The notes: generated by a model from the letters alone, not told the origin. A stretch of DNA of 34,798 nucleotides from CAYTAP01 sp964435775 (GCA_964435775.1 CAYTAP010000027.1:1-34798), one strand, 5' to 3'. Positions 16,166 through 28,172 are shown, numbered from the stretch's first letter. Program-made: numbers and translations.

Positions 16166-17735
16166 TCTGTGGTTCCTCCAGGTCGTAGGCGTAGGCTTCC
16201 TGTGTGACGATCGGAATCTCATCGAAATTATGAGGCGGCGGAGGCGATGAGGTCTGCCATTCCAAGCCCGTCGCCTTGAAGGGATTCGGACCGGAATCGC
16301 GGCCCCATTTCAGCGTCCAGAGTAAATAAAACAGAGGAAGGATGTAGCCGACACCAAGAATCGACGCCCCGGCGGTGCTGAGGACATTGAGCGCCTGAAA
16401 CTCCGGGGAATAGGTCGCGTAGCGGCGGGGCATCCCCATGTAACCGAGGATGAACTGGGGGAAGAAGGTGAGGTTGAAGCCGATGAAGATCGTGAAGGCG
16501 GAGAATCGACCCCACCATTCGGGGTAGAGTTTGCCGGTCATCTTCGGCCACCAGAAGTGGATGCCGCCGAGAAACGCCATGACCGACCCCCCCACCATGA
16601 TGTAATGGAAGTGGGCGACGACGAAGTAGGTGTCGGTGACATGCACATCAAAGCCCAGCGAGGCGAGCATGACCCCGGTGAGACCGCCGATCGTGAACAG
16701 GCCGATGAAGCCGATGGCGTAGAGCATTGGTGTGTCGAGTTGGACGGAGCCTTTGTACATGGTGGCCGTCCAGTTGAAGACCTTGATCGCCGACGGCACG
16801 GCGACGGCGAAACTGAGGAAGGAAAAGACGACGCCGGCATAAACGCTCTGCCCGCTGACGAACATGTGATGTCCCCAGACCAGGAACCCCAGGAACGCGA
16901 TGGCGAGACTTGAGAAGACGACGAAGTAATAGCCGAAGATCCGCTTGCGCGAGAAGCAGGGGATGATCTCGCTGACGACGGCCATGCCGGGGAGCACCAT
17001 GATGGAAACGGCCGGGTGGGAATAAATACCGATGTGGAAGACGCGCTCGGCGGCGATCAATGCCAGGGTGATCGCGAGCACGGGGGTCGCCAGGACGAGC
17101 ATGATGCTCGTCGCGTAATGGGACCAGAGGAAGATCGGCATGCGAAACCACGTCATGCCGGGGGCGCGCATCGTGTGGATGGTGACGATGAAGTTGAGGC
17201 CGGTGAAGATGGAGGAAAACCCGGCGATGAAGATGCCGGTGGCGACGAGGATGACGTTGGTGTTGGTGGAGATGCTGAAGGGGGTGTAGAAGGTCCAGCC
17301 GGTGTCGACGCCGCCGGCGATCAGGGCGACGAGGGTGAAGATGCCGCCGATGACGAAGATGTACCAACTGGCGAGGTTGAGGCGCGGGAAGGCGAGGTCG
17401 CGGGCGCCGATCATGAGGGGGACGAGGAAATTGCCGAGCACGGTGGGAATCGAGGGAATCAGGAAGAACCAGACCATCGTGATCCCGTGAAGCGTAAACA
17501 TCTTGTTGTACGTTTCGGGGATCATCAGGTCGGATTGGGGCGTCAGCAATTCCAGCCGCATGAGCAGCGCGGCGACGGCGCCGACGGTGAAGAAGATCGT
17601 GATCGCGATCATGTAGAGAATCGCGATCCGCTTGTGATCCTTGGTGAGCAGCCAGGAGCGGACGGTGTGCCCGGCGGTCAGGTAATTGACGGGCGGCTCG
17701 ACGGCGGGCAGGTCAATGGTGGCGGTTGTGGTCAT
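16152..17735 (-). CDS. ctaD: Heme-copper oxidase subunit I, variant active site
   Basis: This 527-residue protein has 12 or so helices. The start at ATG 17735 follows GGGAAG. Low-spin heme ligands are H83 (FTLHG) and H377 (AHFHY); H375 ligates the high-spin heme. CuB ligands are H240, H289 and H290 (GHHMF). D113 (GARDLAFPR) and K318 (AIKVFNW) fit the D and K proton channels. The CuB helix reads YSHPAVS: the YS pair is the A2-type substitute for the D-channel glutamate, but the next conserved residue, the tyrosine covalently linked to a CuB histidine, is Ser244 (TCC at 17006-17004). From memory of A-type oxidases, the GI before it is normally followed by an FDPxxGGDPxLxQHxFW loop of about 18 residues, which is missing here. 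Everything else looks like a normal caa3 subunit. It could be an altered oxidase, an NO-reductase-like enzyme or inactive. Confidence 0.9.
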   Translation of the reverse strand: MTTTATIDLPAVEPPVNYLTAGHTVRSWLLTKDHKRIAILYMIAITIFFTVGAVAALLMRLELLTPQSDLMIPETYNKMFTLHGITMVWFFLIPSIPTVLGNFLVPLMIGARDLAFPRLNLASWYIFVIGGIFTLVALIAGGVDTGWTFYTPFSISTNTNVILVATGIFIAGFSSIFTGLNFIVTIHTMRAPGMTWFRMPIFLWSHYATSIMLVLATPVLAITLALIAAERVFHIGIYSHPAVSIMVLPGMAVVSEIIPCFSRKRIFGYYFVVFSSLAIAFLGFLVWGHHMFVSGQSVYAGVVFSFLSFAVAVPSAIKVFNWTATMYKGSVQLDTPMLYAIGFIGLFTIGGLTGVMLASLGFDVHVTDTYFVVAHFHYIMVGGSVMAFLGGIHFWWPKMTGKLYPEWWGRFSAFTIFIGFNLTFFPQFILGYMGMPRRYATYSPEFQALNVLSTAGASILGVGYILPLFYLLWTLKWGRDSGPNPFKATGLEWQTSSPPPPHNFDEIPIVTQEAYAYDLEEPQNVPV

Positions 17736-17774
17736 GGCGTTGCTTCCCACTGAAAACTTTCAAGACGCTCCGAT

Positions 17775-18857
17775 TCATTGGCTGCTCTTCGACGCCCCGA
17801 CGGCCGGTTGGACGCTGCCATTGCCCGATCCCGTGTCGTTCGGCCCATTCTTCAGCGATTGGATGAATGAGATCAGTTGCATGACCTGTTCCTCGCTGAT
17901 CTGCCCCTTGAAAGTGGGCATCACCGGCGGGTAGCCATCGACGATCTGCGCCTGCGAATTGAGGATCGAGCGGCGAAGATAGTTGTCATCCGCCGTGATG
18001 ATCTGTCCGGTGCTCAGCTTCACCTTGCTGTTGTAAAGACCAACGAATGACGGCCCGATCCCTCCTTCGCCATGCTGGCCGTGGCAGGCGATGCAGCCGT
18101 ATTGGCTGAAGAGCTTTTCGCCGGTCTTGGCCGGGGGTTCATTGACGGCGGTGGACTGGGGGGCTTGCTGAGATCCCGTGGCCGCGATACCGGGATTGAT
18201 CGGCGCTGGCGCCGCTTCGGAACCGCCCTGCAGCCATTTTTGATACTCGGCCGGGGGCATGACGGTGACATATCCGATCATGTGCGAGTGATCATCACCA
18301 CAATACTCGGCGCAAAACAGGTGATAGCGCCCGACCTTGGTTGGATGAAACCATTCGTAGGTGTAACGCCCCGGCACGACATCCTGCTTGAGGCGGAACG
18401 CCGGGATGTAGAACGAGTGGATGACATCTTCGGTCGTCATCTTCAATTTGACATCGCGCCCAAGCGGAACGTGAAGCGCATCGATCTCGCGCCGGCCGGT
18501 CGGATGCTGGACCTTCCACATCCACTGCTTGCCGACGACATCGATTTCCATCGCATCCGGCGGCGGATGCCCCTGGCTGATGTAAATCTTCGCGCCCCAG
18601 ACGAACATGACGAGCGCGAAACAAAACGGAATGACGCTCCAGGCGATCTCCAGCTTGTAGCTGGACGGGATGTACGCCGGCGGCGCTTCGTTGCGCCGGC
18701 GGTACTTGAGAACGAAAAAGGCGACCAATACGAAAATCAGCAGTGTGAAAAAGATGGTGTACCCGAGCAGATACCAGGTGAGATGATCGACCTCGACCGC
18801 GCTGGTTGAGGCGCGATGGGGAAGAAGGCGAAATTCGGCGAGCATGGCGTTGTACAT
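17775..18857 (-). CDS. ctaC: Cytochrome c oxidase subunit II with fused cytochrome c domain (caa3)
   Basis: This protein has two N-terminal transmembrane helices (about residues 28-51 and 70-91). The periplasmic CuA cupredoxin domain follows with the full ligand set in CAEYCGDDHSHM (Cys, Glu, Cys, His, Met). A proline/alanine/glutamine-rich linker leads to a C-terminal mono-heme cytochrome c domain with CIACH and a distal Met in VMPTF. It takes electrons from the upstream complex and feeds subunit I. Starts at 18887, 18857 and 18845 are all possible, and none has a Shine-Dalgarno. I chose 18857 (360 residues), 13 bases after the SCO stop, because its N-terminus (EFRLLPHRAST) best fits the family. 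It precedes CoxI by 40 bp. Confidence 0.9.
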   Translation of the reverse strand: MYNAMLAEFRLLPHRASTSAVEVDHLTWYLLGYTIFFTLLIFVLVAFFVLKYRRRNEAPPAYIPSSYKLEIAWSVIPFCFALVMFVWGAKIYISQGHPPPDAMEIDVVGKQWMWKVQHPTGRREIDALHVPLGRDVKLKMTTEDVIHSFYIPAFRLKQDVVPGRYTYEWFHPTKVGRYHLFCAEYCGDDHSHMIGYVTVMPPAEYQKWLQGGSEAAPAPINPGIAATGSQQAPQSTAVNEPPAKTGEKLFSQYGCIACHGQHGEGGIGPSFVGLYNSKVKLSTGQIITADDNYLRRSILNSQAQIVDGYPPVMPTFKGQISEEQVMQLISFIQSLKNGPNDTGSGNGSVQPAVGASKSSQ

Positions 18858-18870
18858 GGGTAATGGGTGG

Positions 18871-19800
18871 TTAATCGGTTGCTCCATCGGGTCGTGGCGA
18901 TAATGCCGTGCCTTCATGCGCGTCCGGGTCCGGCAATGGGATGCGCGTTCGGCTGTGATCGCGCCGGGCCAGCACAAAAAGGAGGCTTCCCATCCCAAGA
19001 ATCATGAGCGCCCCCCCGATGCGGAGCGCGCCCATGACGGCCCATCCATATCGTCCGGTGCTGGGATCGTATTGATGGCAGAACAGAACGATCTGATCGG
19101 TCAGGCTTCCGATTTTGCTGTGCGACGCGTCCACGAGCGCCAGACGAATGTCCATCGGCTGGTAGTTGATCCCGAAGAAGTACTTTGAGATGCGGCCATC
19201 AGGGGTGAGGATCGTGACGCCGGTGGGATGGACGTACTGTTTGGCTTTGTCGTCGTAGTGATAACGGAAGCCGACGGCGTCGGTCAGTTGCTTGATGGAA
19301 GCGGCGTCGCCCGTGAGGAATTGCCACCCCGCCGCCGCGCCCGGCCGGCCATAATCGTTTACATATTTCGCCTTTTTCGCGTGGGCGAGCGGCGGCTTCT
19401 CATTGGGATTGAAACTGACCGTAACGACGCGGAAGTCCTTGCCGACGTCGAGCGGCACAATTTTAAGAGTGCGGGTGAGGTCATTGAGCACCACCGTGCA
19501 AAGCATCGGACAGTCGTAATACGCGAGAACGAGGACGACGGGATGCGTGCCATCGAAGTCGTCGCCCAGATGGATGCGCTTCCCGTTGCTGTCGCGGAAA
19601 ACCAGATCCGGAGGAATCGCCCGGTTGAGATGTTGATCGATGCCGACATTTTCAACGGCCTTGGGGAGCACGTTGAGGTCGGTGTTGTCGGTCTGCATGA
19701 ATCCCACACCCGCTCTCGCCGCCGGCGCGCCGCCACTCAGCAGCGCCCACGAGAGCATCGCGCCGCACAACATCATCACGATTGGATTTGATCGCTTCAT
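18871..19800 (-). CDS. SCO1/SenC copper chaperone
   Basis: This 309-residue protein has a signal peptide ending near APAARA, then a thioredoxin-like domain with the copper-binding CPMLC pair in YYDCPMLC, and the partner histidine in YVHPTG. The C-terminus has a hydrophobic helix (ALMILGMGSLLFVLA) before a polar tail, so it is anchored and faces the periplasm. SCO proteins deliver copper to, and reduce cysteines of, the CuA site of subunit II, whose gene is immediately downstream. The start overlaps the preceding stop by four bases (ATGA). The extra C-terminal helix is common in SCO genes lying beside ACIII-caa3 loci. Confidence 0.92.
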   Translation of the reverse strand: MKRSNPIVMMLCGAMLSWALLSGGAPAARAGVGFMQTDNTDLNVLPKAVENVGIDQHLNRAIPPDLVFRDSNGKRIHLGDDFDGTHPVVLVLAYYDCPMLCTVVLNDLTRTLKIVPLDVGKDFRVVTVSFNPNEKPPLAHAKKAKYVNDYGRPGAAAGWQFLTGDAASIKQLTDAVGFRYHYDDKAKQYVHPTGVTILTPDGRISKYFFGINYQPMDIRLALVDASHSKIGSLTDQIVLFCHQYDPSTGRYGWAVMGALRIGGALMILGMGSLLFVLARRDHSRTRIPLPDPDAHEGTALSPRPDGATD

Positions 19801-20306
19801 TTGAACCCTCCACCGTCGGTCGGCGCGGCCTCGTGCGGCGGCGCATCGGGTTGAGTGGGGATATGCCGCAGCACCAGCCGCATCGCCTGATCGATTGGAA
19901 TGGCGATGTCGCCGGTCATCACGTTGACGGAATAGCTATTGAGCAGCGTGTTCTCCTTGTGACGGAATGCGGCCATCTCCGCGGCGTCAATGTGATCCAA
20001 GGGAGACTCGTTGCGCGATCCGGAGGGCTGGAGGCGCGGCGCGGGCGTCACCTGTGGACCTTGCGCGAGGGGGCCGGGTTCGCCGGTGATGACGTAACCG
20101 GCCGTTCTCAAGGTGTTTGACAGCGGTGACGCCGGCGCGTGCGAGTCGGTCGCGAGCAATGCGCCATACAGCGCCGAGAGGATGTAGTGCAGCGCCACCG
20201 CGGCGATGGCGAAGCAGATGACGAAGATCACCATCGCGCGCAGCGTCGGCTGGGCGCGCTCGTAGCCGCTGGCGATCGATTCAGATGATGGCATCCTGGG
20301 TTTCAT
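19797..20306 (-). CDS. Hypothetical single-pass membrane protein of the ACIII locus
   Basis: This 169-residue protein has one hydrophobic segment at about residues 23-50 (MVIFVICFAIAAVALHYILSAL) and a proline-rich periplasmic tail, with DHIDAAEMAAFRHKENTLLNSY near the middle. The start at 20306 follows GGAG at close range and overlaps the end of actF by 26 bases. Position between ActF and SCO and its topology are reminiscent of the small accessory subunit ActG described in some ACIII complexes, or of a cytochrome-associated structural protein. No redox motif is present. Its stop overlaps the SCO start (ATGA), so it is part of the same operon. The function is not assigned. Confidence 0.7.
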   Translation of the reverse strand: MKPRMPSSESIASGYERAQPTLRAMVIFVICFAIAAVALHYILSALYGALLATDSHAPASPLSNTLRTAGYVITGEPGPLAQGPQVTPAPRLQPSGSRNESPLDHIDAAEMAAFRHKENTLLNSYSVNVMTGDIAIPIDQAMRLVLRHIPTQPDAPPHEAAPTDGGGFK

Positions 20307-21501
20307 ATTCTCCGTGGTAACGTCCTGGCATGATGGGCACTTCGCCGGGGGCTCTGCCGGCGAGCAGCGGATGACGCGACAGCACCCAGAAATATGCCGC
20401 CAGCCATATCCCGCCGATGGCGATGGGTGAGAGAAAATCCATCCAGACAAGGGTTACATTCGGCCGGCCGGGCAGACCCGACGGCGCCACGAGCCACAGT
20501 TCATTGATCAGATGAATCGCCAGCAGCACGGCCGCGAGCGTGCCCATGATCTCCACGCGACGCTTGGCTTCGCGGATGAGCAAAATGAAAAACGGGACGA
20601 AGAAGTGAAAGATGATAAGCAGCGCCGAGATCCATCCCCATCCGCCGTGCGAGCGGACGACATACCAGGGGATTTCGGGGCTCATGTTTCCCGCCCAGAT
20701 AATGAGGTACTGGGCGAAGTTCATGTACGCCCAGAGAATGACGAGCGTGAGCATCAAGCTCCCCAGATCATTGTAATGGCCGCGAAGCACCTTGCCGGCG
20801 AACGGCTTTTTGCGCGCGACGAGGCTGAGCAGCACCATGAGCAGCGCCAGCGCGCACAGGCATTGTCCGACCGTGACGACGAAGCCGAAGACGGTGGATC
20901 GCCACGGCACGTCGCGCGACATGATCCAGTCCACCGACGCGAAGGTCATGGTCATGAAATAGACCAGGATTCCGCCGGCGCTGAGGTTGTGAAGCCAGAC
21001 GGTCAGATGTTTGTCACCGGTGCCGTCGCGGCGAAGCGACCACGAATACAGCAGCCATCCCATGATCGCCCAGATGATGAGGTATCCGAATGAACGCAGG
21101 AGGAAGAACCAGACGTTCAGATAAGGATGCAGGGCGTGAATGGCCTTGATTTCGTCGTTTCCCTCCGGGTGAACCCACGGGTAGATCGTCCCGATGCCGA
21201 TCGCCAGCGGAATGAAGAGAATGATCATGAGCGGAAGCAGCGCCGCCCCGGCCTCGCCGAGCCGGCGGACGGGGTAACCCCACTCACCGCCGGTGACGTG
21301 GACAACCATGACCAGCGTCATGCATCCCAGGGAAATGCCGAGCCAGAAAAGATAACCGAAGAGATAAGCGCGGGTGAACTGCGCCGGCCAGAAGATGGCC
21401 GAGATCAGGCAGATCACCAGGGCGGCAACACCGGCGATCAGCGCCACCCGTCGGATGGCGGCGAACTCGGTGAAGGCGGAATGATCCATGTCTTCGCTCA
21501 T
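20281..21501 (-). CDS. actF: Alternative complex III subunit ActF (quinone-binding membrane subunit)
   Basis: This 406-residue integral membrane protein has about ten helices (first near residues 17-38, then LFGYLFWLGISLGCMTLVMVVHVTGGEWGYPVRR). It is a diverged NrfD-family member, homologous to ActC. The HVTGGEWGYPVRRL segment and the AWYLNFAQYLIIW-like AYMNFAQYLIIWAGN segment are typical of ActF. Its role in the quinol:cytochrome c/oxidoreductase complex is to line one side of the quinol and proton route, without cofactors. The start at 21501 overlaps the actE stop by four bases. A start four codons later (21489) is also possible. Confidence 0.92.
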   Translation of the reverse strand: MSEDMDHSAFTEFAAIRRVALIAGVAALVICLISAIFWPAQFTRAYLFGYLFWLGISLGCMTLVMVVHVTGGEWGYPVRRLGEAGAALLPLMIILFIPLAIGIGTIYPWVHPEGNDEIKAIHALHPYLNVWFFLLRSFGYLIIWAIMGWLLYSWSLRRDGTGDKHLTVWLHNLSAGGILVYFMTMTFASVDWIMSRDVPWRSTVFGFVVTVGQCLCALALLMVLLSLVARKKPFAGKVLRGHYNDLGSLMLTLVILWAYMNFAQYLIIWAGNMSPEIPWYVVRSHGGWGWISALLIIFHFFVPFFILLIREAKRRVEIMGTLAAVLLAIHLINELWLVAPSGLPGRPNVTLVWMDFLSPIAIGGIWLAAYFWVLSRHPLLAGRAPGEVPIMPGRYHGEYETQDAII

Positions 21502-22076
21502 TGCGATTCTCGTGCGGGGCTTGTGGTTGGATTTTTCCCGGCGCTTGCGGGCATCGCGCCGGCCGACTGGACGTTTTGACTCAATTGCAACGCTCGGATG
21601 TACGCCGCGATCCGCCAGCGGTCAGCGGGGGAAACCCGCGACTTGTAGCTGTACATCGCGCCAAATCCGTTGGTCATCACCTGGAAGAAGTGGCCGATCG
21701 GCGCTTCGCGGAGGCGCTTGATGTGATAGCTGGGGGGATGGGGAAATCCGCGCTGCACGACCATCCCATCGCCCTCCCCCATCCGCCCGTGACAGACCGC
21801 GCAGAAGATGTTGAACTGCCCCTGCCCGCGCTGAATGTCGGCTGCGGTGATGCGCATGGGAATCGCGGTCACCGGCTTGCCGTCTTTCGTTCCGAAGTAA
21901 AACGCCTCATCCGTGCGCAAATGCCCGCGAGCGATGGTGCCGGTCGGGATGGGGCGGGCGGAGGTTCCATCCGCGAACAGCGTGCTTTGATCAAATGCCT
22001 TGTATTTGGCCTGGTCGGCCATGTCGTCCTTCTTGCAGCCGGGGACCAGAAGCAGAGAACAGAACAAAAGTAACAT
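21498..22076 (-). CDS. actE: Alternative complex III subunit ActE (mono-heme cytochrome c lipoprotein)
   Basis: From ATG 22076 the protein begins with a lipoprotein signal, MLLLFCSLLLVPGC, so Cys14 would be acylated and anchored to the membrane. A single c-type heme is bound by CAVCH, with MGEGDGMVVQRGFPHPPSYH following and a likely axial methionine around VMTNGFGAMYSY. It carries electrons from the multiheme ActA to the oxidase. An earlier ATG at 22196 would force translation through the hairpin at 22093-22148 and is rejected. No Shine-Dalgarno is visible, so coupling to actD or reinitiation is possible. The ATGA overlap leads into actF. Confidence 0.88.
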   Translation of the reverse strand: MLLLFCSLLLVPGCKKDDMADQAKYKAFDQSTLFADGTSARPIPTGTIARGHLRTDEAFYFGTKDGKPVTAIPMRITAADIQRGQGQFNIFCAVCHGRMGEGDGMVVQRGFPHPPSYHIKRLREAPIGHFFQVMTNGFGAMYSYKSRVSPADRWRIAAYIRALQLSQNVQSAGAMPASAGKNPTTSPARESQ

Positions 22077-22092
22077 CGCGACATAAGGCAGC

Positions 22093-22148
22093 GTGGCACG
22101 GGCGGCCCGCCCGTGTCCTGGCAAACATGGGCGGGCCGCCCATGCCAC
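22093..22148. repeat. Long GC-rich inverted repeat between actD and actE
   Basis: The arms at 22093-22115 and 22126-22148 are complementary, with two mismatches in 23 bases and a 10-base loop. Each arm is also a near-perfect internal hairpin, for example CACGGGCGG/CCGCCCGTG. It is of the GTGGCACGGGC-type dispersed repeat. Inside an operon transcript it would form a strong stem, 17 bases upstream of the actE start. Confidence 0.85.
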
Positions 22149-22203
22149 GTCGCAGAAGCGACAGCCTGCGAAATTGACTTGTGGCAACTTACACATAGCG
22201 CAC

Positions 22204-22764
22204 TCAGTTCGGCACCGCCGCCACCGACAGCGGTTTGAGCGTTTGCAAAAAGGCCGTGGTTCCATCGAGATCAAACTTCGGATCGATTGCTTCAACACAG
22301 AGAAAGAATCGCGTCTGGCTGGCCAACTCAAATGTCGGCGCATTAAAGACCGGGTGATAAAGCTGCGGCAGCTTGTTGAGCAGCAGGCACCCAAAGAACG
22401 CCGCCAGCGAAGCGCCGAGCACGGTCATTTCAAACGTGATCGGAATGAACGCCGGCCATGCGTGGTTGGCCCGCCCGCCGATGTTGAGGGGATAGCTGAT
22501 GACGCGCGAATACCAGAGCATGAAATACCCGCCGGTTCCGCCGAGGATGCCGCCGATCAGGGTGATCAGCGGAATCCAGGTGCGGTTCATCCCCAGCGCC
22601 TGCGACAACCCCTCGACGGCGTACGGGGTGTACGCATCCATGTTGCGATACCCCTCGGCGCGGGCCCGGCGGGCGGCGGCGACGAGCTGCTCGGGCTGCT
22701 CAAACTCGGCGATCACGCCGTGCAGGCCGGGGGTGGCGGAGGATGTTGGGTTTGCATGACTCAT
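22204..22764 (-). CDS. actD: Alternative complex III subunit ActD (DUF3341)
   Basis: This 186-residue protein has two membrane helices, at about residues 65-85 (LITLIGGILGGTGGYFMLWY) and 107-127 (PITFEMTVLGASLAAFFGCLL). The N-terminal domain includes GVIAEFEQPEQLVAAARRARAEGYRNMDAYTPYAVEGL, a conserved DUF3341 pattern. It is a structural subunit bridging ActC and the peripheral domains, with no cofactor. The start at 22764 is in phase with a GAGAAG just upstream, and it lies 17 bases after the actC stop. After its stop a 127-bp gap with a hairpin precedes actE. Confidence 0.93.
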   Translation of the reverse strand: MSHANPTSSATPGLHGVIAEFEQPEQLVAAARRARAEGYRNMDAYTPYAVEGLSQALGMNRTWIPLITLIGGILGGTGGYFMLWYSRVISYPLNIGGRANHAWPAFIPITFEMTVLGASLAAFFGCLLLNKLPQLYHPVFNAPTFELASQTRFFLCVEAIDPKFDLDGTTAFLQTLKPLSVAAVPN

Positions 22765-22781
22765 CGTCTTCTCACGCGTTT

Positions 22782-24189
22782 CTAAAGTGTCGCGCTCGCC
22801 GCCTCCGTTTCAGCAGCACCTCTTTCGTGACCCTTTCTGTGGACAAGCTCGCGCATCTCGGAAATCGAAATCACGGGCAACAAACGGACAAACAGGAAGA
22901 AGCAGAAACAGAAAAATCCGATCGTGCCCAGCAGCGTCGCCCAATCCCACTGCGTCGGAAAATACATCCCGAAGCGCGAGGGCATGTGCGCGTGACTCAG
23001 GCTTTGAATGACGATGACAAACCGCTCCATCCACATCCCGATCTGCACGATGATCGAGATGACGAACAAAAACGGCACGTTGAGGCGCACCTGGCGAATC
23101 CAGAGCAGTTGCGGCGCGGCGACGTTGCAGAAGATCAAAACCCAGTAGGCGAGCCCGTAATTCCCGAAGGACCGGTCCATCATCGTCGAGGCGTCGATCG
23201 TCTCCTGCCCGTACCACCCCATGAACGCCTCCATGATGTAGCCATAGGCGACGATCAACCCCGTGACGAGCATCAGCTTGGCGCAATTGTCGAGCTGCCG
23301 CCGCGTGATGAAGTCTTCCAGATGAAACACCTTGCGCATCGGAATCGCGAGGGTCAGCACCATCGCGAAACCGGAGAAAATGGCGCCGGCAACAAAATAC
23401 GGCGGAAAAATCGTCGAGTGCCATCCGGGCAACTGGGCATAGGCGAAATCCATCCCCACCACGCTGTGAACCGAGATGACCAGCGGCGTCGCCAGCCCGG
23501 CCAGGAGAAGGTACGCCATCTGATAGCGCTGCCAATGCCGAGCCGCCCCGCGCCAGCCTAGGGACAGGATGCCATACGCCACCTGCGAGTAACGATGCTT
23601 GGCGCGATCCCGCAGCGTCGCCAGATCCGGCACCATCCCCAGGTACCAAAAGAGCAGCGACACCGTCGCATACGTTCCCACCGCGAAAACATCCCACACG
23701 AGCGGGCTCAGCCACTGCGGCCAAAGCTCCATTGTGTTCGGATACGGAAAGAGCCAATAGAAAAACCACGGCCGACCCAGATGCAAGAGCGGAAACATCC
23801 CCGCGCACGCAACGGCGAACAGCGTCATCGCCTCGGCGAAGCGGTTGATGCTCGTCCGCCATTCCTGGCGCAGGAGATACAGGATCGCGGAAATGAACGT
23901 GCCCGCGTGCCCGATTCCGATCCACCAGACGAAGTTGGCAATCGCAAACCCCCAGGCGACGGGGATGTTGATCCCCCAAATCCCAACGCCGCGCAGGAAG
24001 AGATAGGTGACGGCGGCGGTGAGGACCGTGACGAACAGCGCCGACACGAGCAGGCAGGCGAGCCAGCCGCGGGTGATCGCGCGCTCGAGGACCACGTCGC
24101 TGATCTTGGCCGTCACACCGGCAAAATCGTAACCGGGCGTCACGACCGGCGGCATCAGCGGGGCATCGGCGGGAAGTTGTGCCTGATCT

Positions 24190-24203
<14 letters not shown>
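22782..24203 (-). CDS. actC: Alternative complex III subunit ActC (NrfD/PsrC-type quinol oxidation subunit)
   Basis: This 473-residue membrane protein has about ten helices and NrfD-family signatures: WGFAIANFVWWIGIGHAGTFISAILYLLRQEWR, FPLLHLGRPWFFYWLFPYPN and HSVVGMDFAYAQLPGWHSTIFPPYFVAGAIFSG. In known ACIII structures this subunit holds the quinol site near the Fe-S clusters of ActB, and the conserved histidines and acidic residues here are in place. The start at 24203 overlaps the actB 3' end by 14 bases; ATG 24197 two codons later is the alternative. It is the main quinol-oxidising membrane subunit of the complex, in the inner membrane. Confidence 0.95.
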
Positions 24204-27357
<3,154 letters not shown>

Positions 27358-27415
27358 GACGTCTCGCTCCAACTCACTTGGCGGCAACGAACCCAATCAC
27401 CAACTCAGCGCGCCA

Positions 27416-28072
27416 TCACCGATGGCACGTCGAACAATTCGTGATCCGATCCACCGCGATGTGATATTGACTGACCAGCTTCTGACCCAATGCGATCTGA
27501 TCTTTCGGCGGCTGATAGTCCATGTTGAACACCTGGTCCTTCGGCCGAACGAATTTTTCCGGATGCCGATGGCACGCCAGGCACCACTGCATGTGCAACG
27601 ACGCATCCTGATACATGAGCGGCATCTCGTTGACCTGCCCGTGACAGGTGCTGCACCCCACGCCCTTGGCGACATGAATGCTGTGGTTGAAATAAACGTA
27701 ATCGGGCAGGTCGTGAACGCGCGTCCAGGGGATGGGCTTGTTCGTCGCCCAGCTTTGCCGCACCGGCTCGAGCATCTGCGCATTCGTCCAGATCTGCGAG
27801 TGACAGGTCATGCACGTCTCGGTCGGCGGAATGCCGGCGAAGGCAGATGTCTCCACGCCCGTGTGGCAATAACGGCAATCGATGCCCAACCCCTGAACGT
27901 GATGCTTATGGCTGAAGGGAACCGGCTGATCGCGGACAACCCCCTGCCGCGTGATCCACGGGCCGGTGTGCACCGCCCCGGTGATCCACCCCCCGAAAAT
28001 GATGAGCAGCACCACCCCCGCGATCGAGGCGCGTGCGATGGTATTGGCGCTTGGACGGAAGACTTGAGCCAT
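27416..28072 (-). CDS. actA: Alternative complex III subunit ActA (penta-heme cytochrome c)
   Basis: This 218-residue protein has an N-terminal anchor helix (about residues 13-34) and five CxxCH motifs at 66-70, 87-91, 140-144, 164-168 and 213-217, plus many other histidines that could be distal ligands (FSHKHH, FNHSIHV). It is the periplasmic multiheme subunit that accepts electrons from ActB. The start at 28072 (MAQVFRPSAN) is family-like; a longer in-frame start at 28102 only adds residues of no clear use, and no good Shine-Dalgarno is seen. It is the first gene of the ACIII-oxidase locus. Confidence 0.95.
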   Translation of the reverse strand: MAQVFRPSANTIARASIAGVVLLIIFGGWITGAVHTGPWITRQGVVRDQPVPFSHKHHVQGLGIDCRYCHTGVETSAFAGIPPTETCMTCHSQIWTNAQMLEPVRQSWATNKPIPWTRVHDLPDYVYFNHSIHVAKGVGCSTCHGQVNEMPLMYQDASLHMQWCLACHRHPEKFVRPKDQVFNMDYQPPKDQIALGQKLVSQYHIAVDRITNCSTCHR

Positions 28073-28172
28073 CGGTGAAGATGACTCTAAACCCGCCCGC
28101 AATCAAATTGGAACGGTGAATTTTGTGAAATTATTTTTTGATGGATGGGAGCCAATACATGGGATGCAAGCC
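28073..28172 (-). promoter_or_regulatory. Probable promoter region of the ACIII-oxidase operon
   Basis: This 100-bp gap upstream of actA includes an AT-rich run (about 28122-28145), unlike its surroundings. On the minus strand TTGGCT, a 16-base spacer and TAATTT form a weak candidate promoter. No other gap of similar size exists between here and the end of the locus except at actD-actE, so this is the most likely main promoter. Confidence 0.35.

Noticed and set aside
22077..22196. Longer actE start at 22196
   Set aside because: It would translate the hairpin repeat and place the lipoprotein signal 40 residues inside the protein.
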